From: Chloroflexota bacterium
Lineage (GTDB): Bacteria > Chloroflexota > Chloroflexia > Chloroflexales > Herpetosiphonaceae
DNA length: 64,000 nucleotides
Assembly: GCA_020161265.1 (NCBI GenBank)
Contig: JAIUOC010000007.1
Span: 310,001-374,000 of the forward strand
Reading direction: 5' to 3'
Both the position numbers and the translations under genes were made by a program. Below are positions 16,774 to 24,978 of the stretch, one piece after another. The notes under the pieces are model-generated. The model had not been told where the DNA came from. It saw only the letters and a list, made by a program, of their open reading frames with translations, and did not search any database. Position 1 is the first letter of the stretch. Every line of letters begins with the position of its first letter.

Positions 16774-19371
16774 ATGTGGCATTATCTTGCTCTTTTTGGC
16801 ATTCTTTGTTCGTTCGCCTTCAATCCACCACAGCATGCCTCGGCGCAACCAGCAATTCAAACTCGCGCAACCATCAATGAAACCCCAAACGGTTTACAAA
16901 TCGAATGGCAAGCGGCCAAAGCAGTGCGGCCATTTGCCGTTTTAGTCGCCGATGCTTGGCAATTTCAGCCAACGCTCCAAGCGCTTAGTCTCGATCACCA
17001 AAGCATCAATCAACTCGTCGATTTGCCAGTACCAATGATTGTGTTGCGCGAAGGTCGGTTTCGCGGCCAACGCTTGGTCGTGCTGCAACCCCAAACAACA
17101 TTCAATCAACAAACTATTACCCAAGCCAGCGTCTCTGTTAGTAACGCCCAATTGTTGAATGATCCTCATCGCTTGATTGATCAGCCGTTTCAATTACCCA
17201 AAAGCGTGCCCAGCCCGCAACTAGGCCAAGGCTGGCGCGTCATTGTCAATCAAGCAGGCATGCAGCAATTAACGGGTGCAAGCTTGGAGCAAGCAGGCAT
17301 TAACTTAGCTACCCTCGAACGTTATAGCCTGCAACTGTGGTATAAAAATCAACAATTGGCGATTGAGGAGCAAGGCACGCTCGACGGCAGCTTTGATCGC
17401 AACGATGCAATTTGGTTTTATCAACCCAGTGTTGGCGACCGTTGGAATACAACCAGCAGTGTGTGGCTCAAAATCGGGGCCGCCCACAGCAGCCCAAAAA
17501 TCCAGCAAATCAGCATCGATCCAACTGGCCTGCCAACCAGCACCCAAGCCTACCAAACCAGCACATGGTATGCTCCAAAAATCTATGATTCGTTGCAGGC
17601 TGGCAATGATGGTGACCATTGGTTTAGCGCCGATTTAAAGGCTGGCCCAGATCTCAACCCAATTACCCAGCAAATTTGGCTCACCAGCACCTTGCCACTC
17701 GCGACTGGCCCAAGCACAGTTACCTTGAATGGTATTGTCTACACCAGCGCTGCCACCAGCATAGCAATCACCAGCAGCCAACGGATCAATCTTAATTTGA
17801 ATAGTGGTATTTTTACCAAATCGGCTCAACTTGCGCCAAGCCAAAACCTGCAACTGGCAATCGCCAGCACCCAGCAAATCAATGGGATTTCGCTTGATCG
17901 GCTGGTTTGGCAGCGGCCTGTGCTGCTCAACGCCAACTACCAATCGTTTCAATGGCAAGCATTACGTAAAGCCAATTATCAAATTAGCAACCAGCCCAAC
18001 CAAGCAGTCAGCTATAACGTGAGCAATCCATGGCAACCACAGCGCATGCAATTTCAAAATAATACGCTGGCCGCCAATCCAGGCGATTATCTGTTGGTCA
18101 ATCCCGCCAACCTTCCACAGCCCAGCATCCAAGCCAGCGCCACGGTTAATTGGGCTACACCCGCCAAAACAATCTACCTTGCACCCAAGCAATGGCATAG
18201 CCTTATTCAACCATTAATCAATCGTCGTCAGCAGCAGGGTTGGCAGCCTTTGTTAGTCGATGTTCAGGCGATTTATGATCGTTGGAGCAGCGGCAATGTT
18301 GATCCGTTGGCGATTCGCAATTTTATGCGCTACCTCGCCAGCACATGGTCGCAAGCACCTCAATCGTTGGTTTTAGTTGGTGATGGCACGATCGATCCGT
18401 TGAATTATCTAGGCCGCAACAATCCAAATATAATTCCACCATTGCCTGCCTATAGCGATCCATGGCTTGGCGAAGTTGCCTGCGACACGTGTTTTGTCCA
18501 ACTTGATGGCGCGAATCCCTTGGATGACCCAATGCCCGACCTACAAATTGGGCGCTTGCCCGCCAAAACCAGCACCGAAGTCAGTAACTTAATCAACAAA
18601 ATCAACGCTTACGAAAACGCTCCAGCCGATCTGCGCTGGCGTTCGCGCCAAGTCTATATTGCTGATAATTACAAAACAGCCAATGGTCAGGCCGATTATG
18701 CTGGCGATTTTGCAGCATTGAGCGATGCAATGCTCAGCTATCAACCAAGTCAGCTCGATATTCAGCGCATCTATTACGACCCTTGGCGCAAAACCAACAA
18801 CGGTCTGCCACAAACTGATCCTTGGCGGATTGCCAGCGCCGACCAAGCTCGCCAAAAAACCTTTGAGCAACTTAATCAAGGGGCGGCAGTAGTGACCTAC
18901 GTTGGCCATAGCCATCAATATCAATGGGCCATTACCGATTTGAGCAATAGCCAGCCCTATCTGTTGAGTTTGTACGATAGCGACCGCTTGCAAAATAGCC
19001 CAGCCCTGCCGATGATCTTGGAGATGACTTGTTTGACGAGTGCCTTTCAAACCCCCGCGTGGAGTGGTACGAGCCTTGATGAACGTTTGGTGTTACAACC
19101 GCAGGGTGGCGCAATTGCCACTTGGGGTTCAGCGGGCTTAGGTGTGGCCCATGGTCATGATTTGCTCAACGAAGGCTGGTGGCAACGCATGTGGAGCAAT
19201 CCTAGCCAAACACCCATTGGTACAGGAGTACTAGCAGGCTTATTGCACTTGTTCAGCGATGGTGGCTGTTGCCAAGATAGCCTGCAAAGCTCGATTCTTT
19301 TGGGTGATCCCAACAGCTTATTACAACACCAAGAGCGTCAAGCTATCTACCTACCAGCAATTATTAAATAA
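16774..19371 (+). CDS. Secreted gingipain-like C25 family cysteine protease
   Basis: The 865-residue protein has a signal peptide (to about residue 25), an N-terminal region of beta-rich text, and a caspase-fold peptidase domain around residues 460-830. The family C25 hallmarks are present: LVLVGDG and IGRLPAKTSTEV, the catalytic His region VTYVGHSHQYQW (His712, His714) and the catalytic Cys753 in EMTCLTSAF. C25 enzymes are secreted endopeptidases; cleavage specificity cannot be read. The protein ends in AIYLPAIIK, a tail similar to those of two other exported proteins here. I prefer the ATG at 16774, ten bases after GAGG; a TTG at 16765 in the same frame is too close to that site. It belongs to the surface/secretion block. 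Confidence 0.9.
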   Translation: MWHYLALFGILCSFAFNPPQHASAQPAIQTRATINETPNGLQIEWQAAKAVRPFAVLVADAWQFQPTLQALSLDHQSINQLVDLPVPMIVLREGRFRGQRLVVLQPQTTFNQQTITQASVSVSNAQLLNDPHRLIDQPFQLPKSVPSPQLGQGWRVIVNQAGMQQLTGASLEQAGINLATLERYSLQLWYKNQQLAIEEQGTLDGSFDRNDAIWFYQPSVGDRWNTTSSVWLKIGAAHSSPKIQQISIDPTGLPTSTQAYQTSTWYAPKIYDSLQAGNDGDHWFSADLKAGPDLNPITQQIWLTSTLPLATGPSTVTLNGIVYTSAATSIAITSSQRINLNLNSGIFTKSAQLAPSQNLQLAIASTQQINGISLDRLVWQRPVLLNANYQSFQWQALRKANYQISNQPNQAVSYNVSNPWQPQRMQFQNNTLAANPGDYLLVNPANLPQPSIQASATVNWATPAKTIYLAPKQWHSLIQPLINRRQQQGWQPLLVDVQAIYDRWSSGNVDPLAIRNFMRYLASTWSQAPQSLVLVGDGTIDPLNYLGRNNPNIIPPLPAYSDPWLGEVACDTCFVQLDGANPLDDPMPDLQIGRLPAKTSTEVSNLINKINAYENAPADLRWRSRQVYIADNYKTANGQADYAGDFAALSDAMLSYQPSQLDIQRIYYDPWRKTNNGLPQTDPWRIASADQARQKTFEQLNQGAAVVTYVGHSHQYQWAITDLSNSQPYLLSLYDSDRLQNSPALPMILEMTCLTSAFQTPAWSGTSLDERLVLQPQGGAIATWGSAGLGVAHGHDLLNEGWWQRMWSNPSQTPIGTGVLAGLLHLFSDGGCCQDSLQSSILLGDPNSLLQHQERQAIYLPAIIK

Positions 19372-19832
19372 TCACATAGCTACAGAACTAGTGTTATCTA
19401 GGACTAATGGGCTACTCTCTTAAAATCCCCTCTTGCATCCAACACGACTAAAGAGTAGCTCATATATGCACCCGAATGATTCAACGGTTAAATCAGCTAA
19501 AACCCCTATTCTAGTAGTAGTATGATCAAACCTAGGATGAGCCAAATACCTGTGTGGGGGATCTTTTACGCGGGGGCGTATCCCTCATTTTCAAAAGCCA
19601 TGACCTAAATCAAGATAGTACCTTTATGCTAGCTTTTTGGTGGCTTAAGCAGCTAAAGCTACTACTATAATGCAAATGCATTTATTCAACACTTGATACT
19701 TAATTCTTTACCAATATTCATGTACGTTCTTCGGAAGGGCATCGTTGACGATGTTTTGCGACGTAGAACTCTTTGGCTATGTGGCAAACATTTTTACCTC
19801 ACCCAGCCATGCTGAGGAACTAGGAGCACCAG
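19372..19832. other. Intergenic region, 461 bp
   Basis: No coding frame was supported. It contains the decamer TAAAGAGTAG (19449-19458), facing a partly complementary GCTACTCTC near 19411, so a long-range stem is possible. A TATAAT-like box (ACTATAATGC) lies near 19663-19672 and could drive the small gene at 19833. Confidence 0.4.
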
Positions 19833-20174
19833 ATGGTCGTTTTGATCACGGAGAGTAATGAGCTTCGCCAACGGTTTATCGACCGTTTTGAAGTTTTGGC
19901 CATGCCATTAATGGTGACAACGCCACGCATGATCAATGCATGCTTTCAACAATTTGTTCCCGAGCGGATTTTTGTCGATGCAAGTATCTGCACCCCTGGC
20001 TTAATTCGTTGGCTCGATCAATGCGACGATGCAGAAATTATTTTGATCGCCAATTCGCGTGGCTCGATTCGCCATGCGCCACGTGGTGCGATTATGTATA
20101 TTCACCCTTCGTTAGAACCAGAAGATATTGTGCCACTCTTGCCACTGCGCCAAGATGCCAATAGCGCCGCCTAA
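19833..20174 (+). CDS. Small receiver-like protein, function unknown
   Basis: The 113-residue product starts VVLITESNELRQRFIDRF and alternates hydrophobic strands and helices in the pattern of a CheY-type fold. The third strand ends RIFVDAS, whose Asp would match a phospho-acceptor, but the usual acidic pair at the N-terminus and the conserved late Lys are not evident, so it may be a pseudo-receiver. AGGAG six bases before the ATG supports the start. It is isolated, with several hundred bases of non-coding sequence on both sides. The function is unknown; the fold is inferred from strand pattern only. Confidence 0.6.
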   Translation: MVVLITESNELRQRFIDRFEVLAMPLMVTTPRMINACFQQFVPERIFVDASICTPGLIRWLDQCDDAEIILIANSRGSIRHAPRGAIMYIHPSLEPEDIVPLLPLRQDANSAA

Positions 20175-20182
20175 ACGCCTGC

Positions 20183-20216
20183 GAAGCCTGTTGATTTGAG
20201 AGCATCAACAGGCTTC
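20183..20216 (+). terminator. Inverted repeat, possible terminator
   Basis: A 13-bp perfect stem (GAAGCCTGTTGAT with ATCAACAGGCTTC) around an eight-base loop directly after the small receiver-like gene. No T-run follows, so termination may be weak or Rho-dependent. Confidence 0.55.
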
Positions 20217-20540
20217 AAGCATATTCGCCCCAATTTTGTTCCCTATTTCAAACCCAGTTTTTCATATAAACTCTAAGTAATGGAAATCAAATTAACATCT
20301 CTCCGCAGCATTAATTGGGGTTAGCTGCACTGTAGTAGCTCAGGCATTCCCCAACAATGATGCAAAGGTGATAGATCAATGAGATTTCCACCCTTGATTA
20401 CCCCCACTCTGCGCCTCTGCGTTAAATCAAAAGGCAACCCCTAGGATTGCCTAAATCTATCTGGTGAATTCGGTTATTGCTCTAAACTACGAGGCTGATT
20501 AGTTCTCACTGCCGATCCCCAACCACCGATCCCCAGCCCC
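20217..20540. other. Intergenic region with CCGATCCCC repeat pair
   Basis: Non-coding. It holds a small stem (GGCAAC...ATTGCC, near 20432-20451) and, next to the sigma-factor stop, two copies of CCGATCCCC at 20512-20520 and 20526-20534, the reverse complement of the pair at 5602-5631. Confidence 0.4.
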
Positions 20541-21209
20541 CTATTTCGATGACTGGCGGGCTATTGACGGGCTGGGTTCAGCGGTGCATAGTGTTTCCAA
20601 CATCTGATCAGTCAGATGATCGATCGCTGGCTCAGCCGTTTCGCTGCCTTGAGCCAAAATGTCGCGCAAGGCCGCACGTGCTCGATGTAACCGCACTTTC
20701 AATGCCGAGGGTGTTATCTGCAATAAATTGGCGGCTTCCTCGGTGCTGTAATGCTCAATATCCCGGGCAATCAAGGCCGTCCGCAAGCTTTCGGGCAATT
20801 GCTCGATCGCGCTGCGTAATTCAGCACTCAACTCACGATCCAAAACCCATAATTCAGGCCGTGGGCTGGCACTCTCCAAATCAAACTGCTCGTCGATTGG
20901 CACGGTTTGTGCTCGCTTGCGCCGCAACCGCATAAAACAGGCATTGACCACAATGCGTTGGAGCCACGCGCCCAAGGCACCATCACCACGATATTGCTCG
21001 ATTTTACGGCACGCTTCAATAAAGCTCTCTTGAATTACATCTTCGGCTTCATCGGCATCACCCACCATGCGGAGGGCCACATGATATAAACGTGAAGCAT
21101 GGCGTTTTAGCAGGCAAGTACAAGCCATACGCTCACGCCGCCGCAAGGCCTGAATCAACTCTGATTCCTCTTGATAGTAGGTGGCATCAATTTCCCATGG
21201 CTTTTGCAT
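20541..21209 (-). CDS. ECF-type RNA polymerase sigma factor
   Basis: The 222-residue protein has the two domains of extracytoplasmic-function sigma factors. Region 2 is around residues 30-100 (ADEAEDVIQESFIEACRKI, then GDGALGAWLQRIVVNACF), and region 4 around 130-185 (LPESLRTALIARDIEHYSTEEAA, with a helix-turn-helix ending ALKVRLHRARAALRD). A tail of about 35 residues follows, with one Cys, longer than usual. No anti-sigma factor lies next to it in the window. It is transcribed away from the sulfide-detoxification operon with 88 bases between the two start codons, so it may control that operon or itself; this is inference from position. Confidence 0.93.
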   Translation of the reverse strand: MQKPWEIDATYYQEESELIQALRRRERMACTCLLKRHASRLYHVALRMVGDADEAEDVIQESFIEACRKIEQYRGDGALGAWLQRIVVNACFMRLRRKRAQTVPIDEQFDLESASPRPELWVLDRELSAELRSAIEQLPESLRTALIARDIEHYSTEEAANLLQITPSALKVRLHRARAALRDILAQGSETAEPAIDHLTDQMLETLCTAEPSPSIARQSSK

Positions 21210-21297
21210 CGCACTTCCTTAACTGCAAACCAATCCATGTAACCATTGTACAAGCAAACGCATCAAGAATATGTAACAGCAAAATGGAGGGTTGTCT

Positions 21298-22692
21298 ATG
21301 TTTTTCCAACGGTTGTATCACGATGGTTTAGCCCAAGCAAGTTATTTAGTCGGTTGCCAAAAAACTGGCGAAGCTTTAGTCATTGATCCGCATCGTGATA
21401 GTGCAGTCTATTTGAATGCAGCGCAAGCGGCTGGTTTGCGCATCAGCGCAATCACCGAAACTCATATTCACGCCGATTTTGTCTCGGGCAGTCGCGAGTT
21501 GGCCCAGATTACAGGCGCAAAACTGTATCTTTCAGCAGCGGGTACAGCGGCTTGGCAATATGCTTTCGCCAGCAGCAGCCCCAATGTGCAGTTGATCAAC
21601 GATGGCGATAGCTGGATGGTTGGCAATTTGAAGATCGAGGTCTTGCATACCCCAGGCCATACGCCAGAACATATGATTTTTATGCTCACCGACACGCCTG
21701 CTGGCGATGAACCAATGGGCATTTTCACCGGCGATTTGTTGTTTGCTGGCGATGTTGGCCGTCCCGACTTGCTCGAAAAAGCCGCTGGAATTCAAGGCAC
21801 CAGCGAGGCCGGAGCCAAAGATTTGTTCAAATCGTTGCAGCGGGTCGCTGCCTTGCCCGATTTCTTACAAGTTTGGCCAGGCCATGGTTCGGGCAGCGCT
21901 TGTGGCAAAGCATTGGGAGCCGTGCCGCAAAGCACCTTGGGCTACGAAAAGAAAGTTAATTGGGCCTTCAAATATCATAACGAAGGCGATTTTGTGGCCG
22001 CTGTGCTCGATGGTCAGCCAACGCCACCACCCTATTTCGCTGCGATGAAGCGCATCAACCGTGATGGCCCTGAGTTACGCCCGCAACGTTTGCCAGCCCT
22101 CAGCCTTGCCGAAATTAATCTTGATAATCGGTTAGTCGTCGATTTACGTTCGGCCAATGATTTTGCTCAAGCCAGCATTCCAGGCGCACTCAGCCTGACC
22201 AGCGGCGCGATGCTCAATCGCTGGGCTGGTTGGTTTGTACCTGTCACAAGCAAGGTTGTGTTAATTGGCACTGCCGAAGCAGCCAAAACAGCCCAAACCG
22301 AACTAAGCATGATCGGCATCGACCAAATTGAAGGCTATATCACGCCCGATGTGCTAAACAAATGGCTCAAAACTAATCCAACTCAAAGCTATCAACGGGT
22401 GCCAGCCGCCAATTTGAGCGAACAACTTGATCAGGCATTTGTGCTCGATGTGCGCACTCCCGAAGAATATGCCAACGGTCACGGAGCTAAGGCGGTCAAC
22501 ATTCCATTAAATGAATTGCCCAAGCGCATAGCCGAAATTCCCAATGATCAACCGTTGATTGTGCATTGTCAGGCTGGTGGGCGTTCGCCAATCGCCATGA
22601 GTTTGCTCAAACCACATTTCAGCCAAGCCATGGTTGAGATGAGCGACGGCTGGAATGGTTGGTATCAATTGCAAAAGGAGCGTCACGTATGA
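21298..22692 (+). CDS. CstB-like persulfide dioxygenase / pseudo-rhodanese / rhodanese
   Basis: The 464-residue protein joins three domains. Residues 1-240 form a metallo-beta-lactamase domain of the ETHE1/persulfide-dioxygenase type, with ETHIHADFVSG (His56, His58, Asp60), TPGHTPEH, GDLLFAGDVGR and WPGHGSGSACGK. Residues about 255-345 form a rhodanese domain lacking the catalytic Cys. Residues about 360-460 form a second rhodanese with Cys424 in VHCQAGGRSP. This order matches CstB of staphylococci, which oxidises persulfides to thiosulfate or sulfite plus thiol. The start is the ATG at 21298, seven bases after GGAGG; a TTG two codons earlier is less likely. It leads a three-gene operon. Confidence 0.9.
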   Translation: MFFQRLYHDGLAQASYLVGCQKTGEALVIDPHRDSAVYLNAAQAAGLRISAITETHIHADFVSGSRELAQITGAKLYLSAAGTAAWQYAFASSSPNVQLINDGDSWMVGNLKIEVLHTPGHTPEHMIFMLTDTPAGDEPMGIFTGDLLFAGDVGRPDLLEKAAGIQGTSEAGAKDLFKSLQRVAALPDFLQVWPGHGSGSACGKALGAVPQSTLGYEKKVNWAFKYHNEGDFVAAVLDGQPTPPPYFAAMKRINRDGPELRPQRLPALSLAEINLDNRLVVDLRSANDFAQASIPGALSLTSGAMLNRWAGWFVPVTSKVVLIGTAEAAKTAQTELSMIGIDQIEGYITPDVLNKWLKTNPTQSYQRVPAANLSEQLDQAFVLDVRTPEEYANGHGAKAVNIPLNELPKRIAEIPNDQPLIVHCQAGGRSPIAMSLLKPHFSQAMVEMSDGWNGWYQLQKERHV

Positions 22693-23000
22693 TCAACGAA
22701 TTAAGCGTGCAAGAGCTACAAGTGTGGGCCAACCAACAAACGATCTTTTTGATCGATGTGCGTGAGCCAGCCGAATATGCCACGGGCCATATCAAAGGCA
22801 GCACTTTGATGCCCTTGAGCCAACTCAACAATTATCGTAACCAAATCCCACATGATCTGCCAGTCGTGGTGGTTTGTCGCTCAGGCCAACGCAGCAGCAT
22901 GGCCGCCCAATGGCTCGCAAGCAATGGCTGGAGCAACATCTATAACACGCGTGGCGGCATGCTGGCTTGGAGCAAAGCTGGCTTACCTGAAGAACGCTAG
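22689..23000 (+). CDS. Single-domain rhodanese (sulfurtransferase)
   Basis: The 103-residue protein is one rhodanese domain: FLIDVREPAEYATGHIKGS at the start and the active-site loop VCRSGQRSS with Cys63. Such proteins carry sulfane sulfur as a Cys-persulfide. The ATG overlaps the stop of the CstB-like gene (ATGA), and an AAAAGGAG site lies eight bases upstream within that gene, so translation is coupled. Together with the upstream enzyme and the downstream exporter it fits the handling of sulfide or persulfide stress. The upstream in-frame extension (to 22659) lies inside the preceding gene and is not needed. Confidence 0.93.
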   Translation: MINELSVQELQVWANQQTIFLIDVREPAEYATGHIKGSTLMPLSQLNNYRNQIPHDLPVVVVCRSGQRSSMAAQWLASNGWSNIYNTRGGMLAWSKAGLPEER

Positions 23001-23021
23001 CAAGAGGATACCAACCAGATC

Positions 23022-23780
23022 ATGAGTATAAGTTTGATTGTGCTAGCGCTGCTGGTCGGCGCTAGCATCGGCCTCACCTTGGGAATGTTGGGCGGCGGCG
23101 GCTCAATTTTGACCGTACCAGCCTTGGTCTATGTGCTTGGGCTAAGCGCTCACGACGCAACCACCAGTTCATTGGTGATTGTTGGCCTGAACGCCGCTTT
23201 TGGCGCATGGCTGAATTGTCGGCGTGGCCCGTGTATGTTGCGTCATGCCTTTGTATTTGGTGGCATCGGATTGGGCGCAGCCTTTTTGGGCGCACGAGTT
23301 TCGCAATATATTCCAGAGGTTTGGCTATTGACGATGTTTGGTAGCCTGATGCTGATTATCGGCAGTATGATGTTGCGACCCAAAGTTCAAGCCAAAACTG
23401 ACGAACAAGCGATCGCCTGGCCAGCAGTGGTTATGGGCGGGCTAGGCGTTGGCTTTTTGACCGGATTCTTGGGTGTTGGCGGCGGATTTTTGATTGTGCC
23501 AGCTTTAGTGTTATTGCTGCATATGCCAATGCGCACCGCCATTAGCTCATCGCTGATTGTGATTGCACTAAATAGTAGCGCTGGCATTTTGGGCCATTTG
23601 CAGGGCAGCCATTTTGATTGGACACTGATTGGCTTGATTATCAGCGGCGGCGTAGTTGGCAATTTACTGGGAACCCGCTTCGCTCAAAAAGTTCAAGTTC
23701 AAACCCTGCAACGTAGCTTTGCCTTCTTCGTGATTGCCCTCGGCATCTTCCTCGTGATTAAAAACTTCCCCTTAGCTTAA
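23022..23780 (+). CDS. TauE/SafE family sulfite/thiosulfate exporter-like protein
   Basis: The 252-residue membrane protein has about eight hydrophobic segments in two related halves. Each half carries the family glycine-rich loop: GMLGGGGSILTVPAL near residue 21 and GFLGVGGGFLIVPAL near residue 150. Members move sulfur-containing anions such as sulfite, thiosulfate or sulfoacetate across the membrane. Placed 21 bases after a rhodanese gene and behind a CstB-like enzyme, it most likely removes the sulfite or thiosulfate they make; that substrate is inferred from context. A hairpin follows the stop. Confidence 0.92.
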   Translation: MSISLIVLALLVGASIGLTLGMLGGGGSILTVPALVYVLGLSAHDATTSSLVIVGLNAAFGAWLNCRRGPCMLRHAFVFGGIGLGAAFLGARVSQYIPEVWLLTMFGSLMLIIGSMMLRPKVQAKTDEQAIAWPAVVMGGLGVGFLTGFLGVGGGFLIVPALVLLLHMPMRTAISSSLIVIALNSSAGILGHLQGSHFDWTLIGLIISGGVVGNLLGTRFAQKVQVQTLQRSFAFFVIALGIFLVIKNFPLA

Positions 23781-23784
23781 TTGC

Positions 23785-23816
23785 AATGGCGCTGTTGTTG
23801 CGGCAGGAGCGCCATT
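23785..23816 (+). terminator. Stem-loop after the sulfur operon
   Basis: A 9-bp perfect stem (AATGGCGCT with AGCGCCATT) around a 14-base loop, followed by only a short TTT on the plus strand. Likely end of the sulfur operon. Confidence 0.55.
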
Positions 23817-23851
23817 TGCCAAACAATTCCACAGTATCGAGAAGCCTATGC

Positions 23852-23857
23852 TATAAT
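23852..23857 (+). promoter_or_regulatory. -10 box (TATAAT) very close to the start of the complex-I-like operon
   Basis: A perfect TATAAT lies 11 bases before the ATG at 23869. With a usual start site about seven bases downstream, the mRNA would have almost no leader. No clear -35 element was found; TTCCAC at 23827-23832 is a poor match at a 19-base spacing. Confidence 0.5.
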
Positions 23858-23868
23858 CGGCAGGGTTG

Positions 23869-24975
23869 ATGGTTCGTGATCTGTGTGAGGCATTGAGTTT
23901 GAGCTACGTTTTACCGCTTGGCCCGTTTCACCCCGACTGGCAAACCCCGATGCGCATGGTCTTACGGGTTGAGGGCGAACAGATTGCTGATGTTGAATTT
24001 CGTGATGGCTACACCAATCGCGGCATTAGCGAGCGTTTGACGCGCACCACCATTCCTCAGGGATTACACCTTGTGAGCCATATTTGTGCCGCTGATAGCC
24101 ATTCCCACTCGTTGGGTTTTTGCTTGGCACTCGAGCAATTGCTTAAAATTAATACTTCGGAGCGAGCTGCTGCCTTGCGCTTGCTTGCCTGCGAAGTCGA
24201 ACGCGCCACCGTCCATCTCAGTACAATGAAAGAAGTGCTGACGATTTTGGGCTTGCAACGTGATGCTGACCATGTACAAAAGCTGCATCATGGCTTATTT
24301 GAAGTAATGCAACACTTATGCGGCACGAGTTCGCCGCCCAACTATATTGTGCCAGGTGGCGTGCGCCAAGATCTCAGCAGCACCGAACAAGAATCGATGG
24401 CCTTGCAATTTCGCCGCCTCGAACGCTTGATGTATCGCTTCGTTGATCGCTTTATCGATCATCGCGGGGTTTTGCGGCGTTGCGTGGGCGTTGGCGTGCT
24501 CAGTCGCGAGGCTGCCGAACAATTTGGGGTGCGTGGGCCAATGGCGCGGGCCGCAGGCATCGGCTTCGATGCCCGAATTGATCGCGCCTATGGTGCTTAT
24601 GCTCAGTTTCCACCAAGCCGCGTAACCCAAGAGCGCGGCGACGTTTATGCCCGCTTGGTGATTTTTTCGCTAGAAGCATTTGAAAGCCTTAAATTGGCAA
24701 TTCGGGTGCTGGCCAATTTGCCCAGTGGCGATTGGGCTGGCAACGCACCCGATAGCGTACCCCAAGGCAGCGTTACCTCGAATATCGAATCGGCGCGGGG
24801 CACGCTACGCTATACCGTCCAAAGCAATGGGGTCAAATTAACTAGCGTGCGAATCGATGCACCACGCCAATTTGATCGCTTGATTGCCCGCACCATCTTG
24901 GCCGGAATGAACATCGACGACGCACCCTTAATTATCGCCTCGGCAAGTGCTTGCACTGCCTGTAGCGAAGAATAA
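23869..24975 (+). CDS. Group-4 hydrogenase/NuoD-like large subunit with altered metal site
   Basis: The 368-residue protein matches the common core of complex I NuoD and group-4 [NiFe] hydrogenase large subunits: PLGPFHP, VEFRDGYTNRGISERL, then HICAADSHSHSLGFCLALE and a conserved EVERATVHL helix. In hydrogenases the N-terminal motif is CGxC; here it is CAAD, so Cys73 is kept and the second Cys is Asp76. At the C-terminus ACTAC (Cys362, Cys365) matches the hydrogenase CxxC, which complex I lacks. Three of four NiFe ligands are thus retained. This points to a hydrogenase-related complex rather than complex I proper. The ATG at 23869 follows a TTG in frame; the ribosome site is weak. Four genes follow one another here with related subunits. 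Confidence 0.8.
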   Translation: MVRDLCEALSLSYVLPLGPFHPDWQTPMRMVLRVEGEQIADVEFRDGYTNRGISERLTRTTIPQGLHLVSHICAADSHSHSLGFCLALEQLLKINTSERAAALRLLACEVERATVHLSTMKEVLTILGLQRDADHVQKLHHGLFEVMQHLCGTSSPPNYIVPGGVRQDLSSTEQESMALQFRRLERLMYRFVDRFIDHRGVLRRCVGVGVLSREAAEQFGVRGPMARAAGIGFDARIDRAYGAYAQFPPSRVTQERGDVYARLVIFSLEAFESLKLAIRVLANLPSGDWAGNAPDSVPQGSVTSNIESARGTLRYTVQSNGVKLTSVRIDAPRQFDRLIARTILAGMNIDDAPLIIASASACTACSEE

Positions 24976-24978
24976 CGC

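Noticed and set aside
23869..24975. Active [NiFe] hydrogenase large subunit
   Set aside because: The N-terminal CGxC motif reads CAAD and no small subunit or maturation genes are nearby, so hydrogen activation is not claimed.
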